A stretch of DNA of 5,042 nt, from positions 1 through 5,042 of the forward strand of contig JAFUJE010000053.1 of assembly GCA_017473795.1 (NCBI GenBank), in the 5' to 3' direction. The stretch is from Clostridia bacterium. Its GTDB lineage: Bacteria > Bacillota > Clostridia > Christensenellales > UBA1242. The notes under the pieces are model-generated. The model was not told the DNA's origin. It did no database searches and worked only from the letters and a program-made list of their open reading frames with translations. Shown piece by piece: positions 4,644 to 5,042 of this stretch. Both the position numbers and the translations under genes were made by a program. How positions within the stretch are numbered: position 1 is the first letter of the stretch; each line of letters opens with the position of its first letter.

Positions 4644-5042
4644 TTAATTTTTCATCATGCGCTTTTTACGGACAACAAAGTAGATAATTAAGGATACTAC
4701 GGTTGCGACGGTACCCAAACCTAAAATTAAGAACATAGGAGTATAGTCAGACCAATTCAATCGTTCTTGGTCTTTACTTGTTTCTTTATCGGTATTTTTT
4801 ACACCGATATCAAATGACAATATACCATTTTCTGCTCTGTTTTTATCGAGGACGGTCGCTCCGTACTCATCTACCCATTTCTCGTATCCTTCTTCGTACT
4901 GCTTTATCATATTAGCATCCATCCCAGATAACGCCATGTACCCTTGCGCTCCGTTTCCTACTAAGCCTGAGTCATGGACTTCTACGTTCTCCGCATTCAC
5001 AAATTTACATTGCACGTAATCATTTATGTCTCCATTCAAGCG
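4644..5042 (-). CDS. C-terminal part of an unrecognised single-pass membrane protein
   Basis: I do not recognise this protein. The open frame continues to the window edge (first visible codon CGC, Arg) and has no credible start, so the N-terminus lies outside. About 132 residues are visible: a polar, presumably extracytoplasmic stretch of about 100 residues rich in Asp, Glu, Asn and Lys, ending LNWSDYTP; then one hydrophobic segment (MFLILGLGTVATVVSLIIYF, roughly the 22 residues before the tail); then a positively charged tail VVRKKRMMKN. The charge pattern suggests a C-terminal anchor with the tail in the cytoplasm. It ends 40 bp before the MreB-like gene on the same strand with no terminator between, so it may share a transcript with that gene and the protease. 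It could be a substrate or partner of the protease, but that is speculation. Confidence 0.7.
   Translation of the reverse strand, partial: RLNGDINDYVQCKFVNAENVEVHDSGLVGNGAQGYMALSGMDANMIKQYEEGYEKWVDEYGATVLDKNRAENGILSFDIGVKNTDKETSKDQERLNWSDYTPMFLILGLGTVATVVSLIIYFVVRKKRMMKN

Noticed and set aside
5037..5039. TTG as a start codon for the membrane protein
   Set aside because: The frame stays open to the window edge, there is no ribosome binding site, and the sequence begins in the middle of a polar domain. The gene is better read as truncated by the window.

Overview
This window looks like chromosomal DNA from a low-GC Gram-positive bacterium (Bacillota; a Clostridia- or Negativicutes-like lineage is my inference, and I cannot name a genus). 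The reasons are the AT-rich base composition, strong AAAGGAGG-type ribosome binding sites on the ribosomal protein genes, the rpsF-ssb-rpsR gene order, a SpoIVFB-type membrane metalloprotease, and a MurC of the 'EACEF' type rather than the 'EADE' type.

Layout. From 2423 down to 1, all on the minus strand, lies a core operon: rpsF (S6), ssb and rpsR (S18), followed by murC (UDP-N-acetylmuramate--L-alanine ligase), which runs off the left edge. The operon appears to start from a promoter at 2486-2514 and has a short leader with a perfect 8-bp hairpin just before the rpsF ribosome binding site. Between rpsR and murC lies a hairpin plus T-run that resembles an intrinsic terminator. Unusually, it contains the murC GTG start codon, so it could act as an attenuator between the ribosomal genes and the cell-wall gene.

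On the plus strand, a divergent promoter at 2526-2554 drives an elongator tRNA-Met(CAU) with encoded CCA. The two divergent -35 boxes are the same hexamer (TTGCAT) on opposite strands and form an inverted repeat. The tRNA is followed by a small DUF1653-family gene (2714-2965).

From 5042 down to 2967, on the minus strand, lies a tight three-gene cluster. It holds the C-terminal end of an unrecognised single-pass membrane protein (truncated by the right edge), a strongly diverged MreB/actin-fold protein, and a SpoIVFB-like M50 intramembrane metalloprotease. The MreB-like protein has lost the usual nucleotide-binding signatures and about 50 residues where MreB has subdomain IB. The gaps are 40 and 8 bp, so co-transcription is likely. 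This cluster is the least ordinary part of the window: a possible module of pseudo-actin, membrane protease and membrane protein. It converges on the DUF1653 gene with one base between the two stop codons.

No rRNA, CRISPR array, insertion sequence or phage feature was seen, and no gene-free stretch reaches 300 bases. The longest gap (2424-2562) holds the divergent promoters and the rpsF leader.
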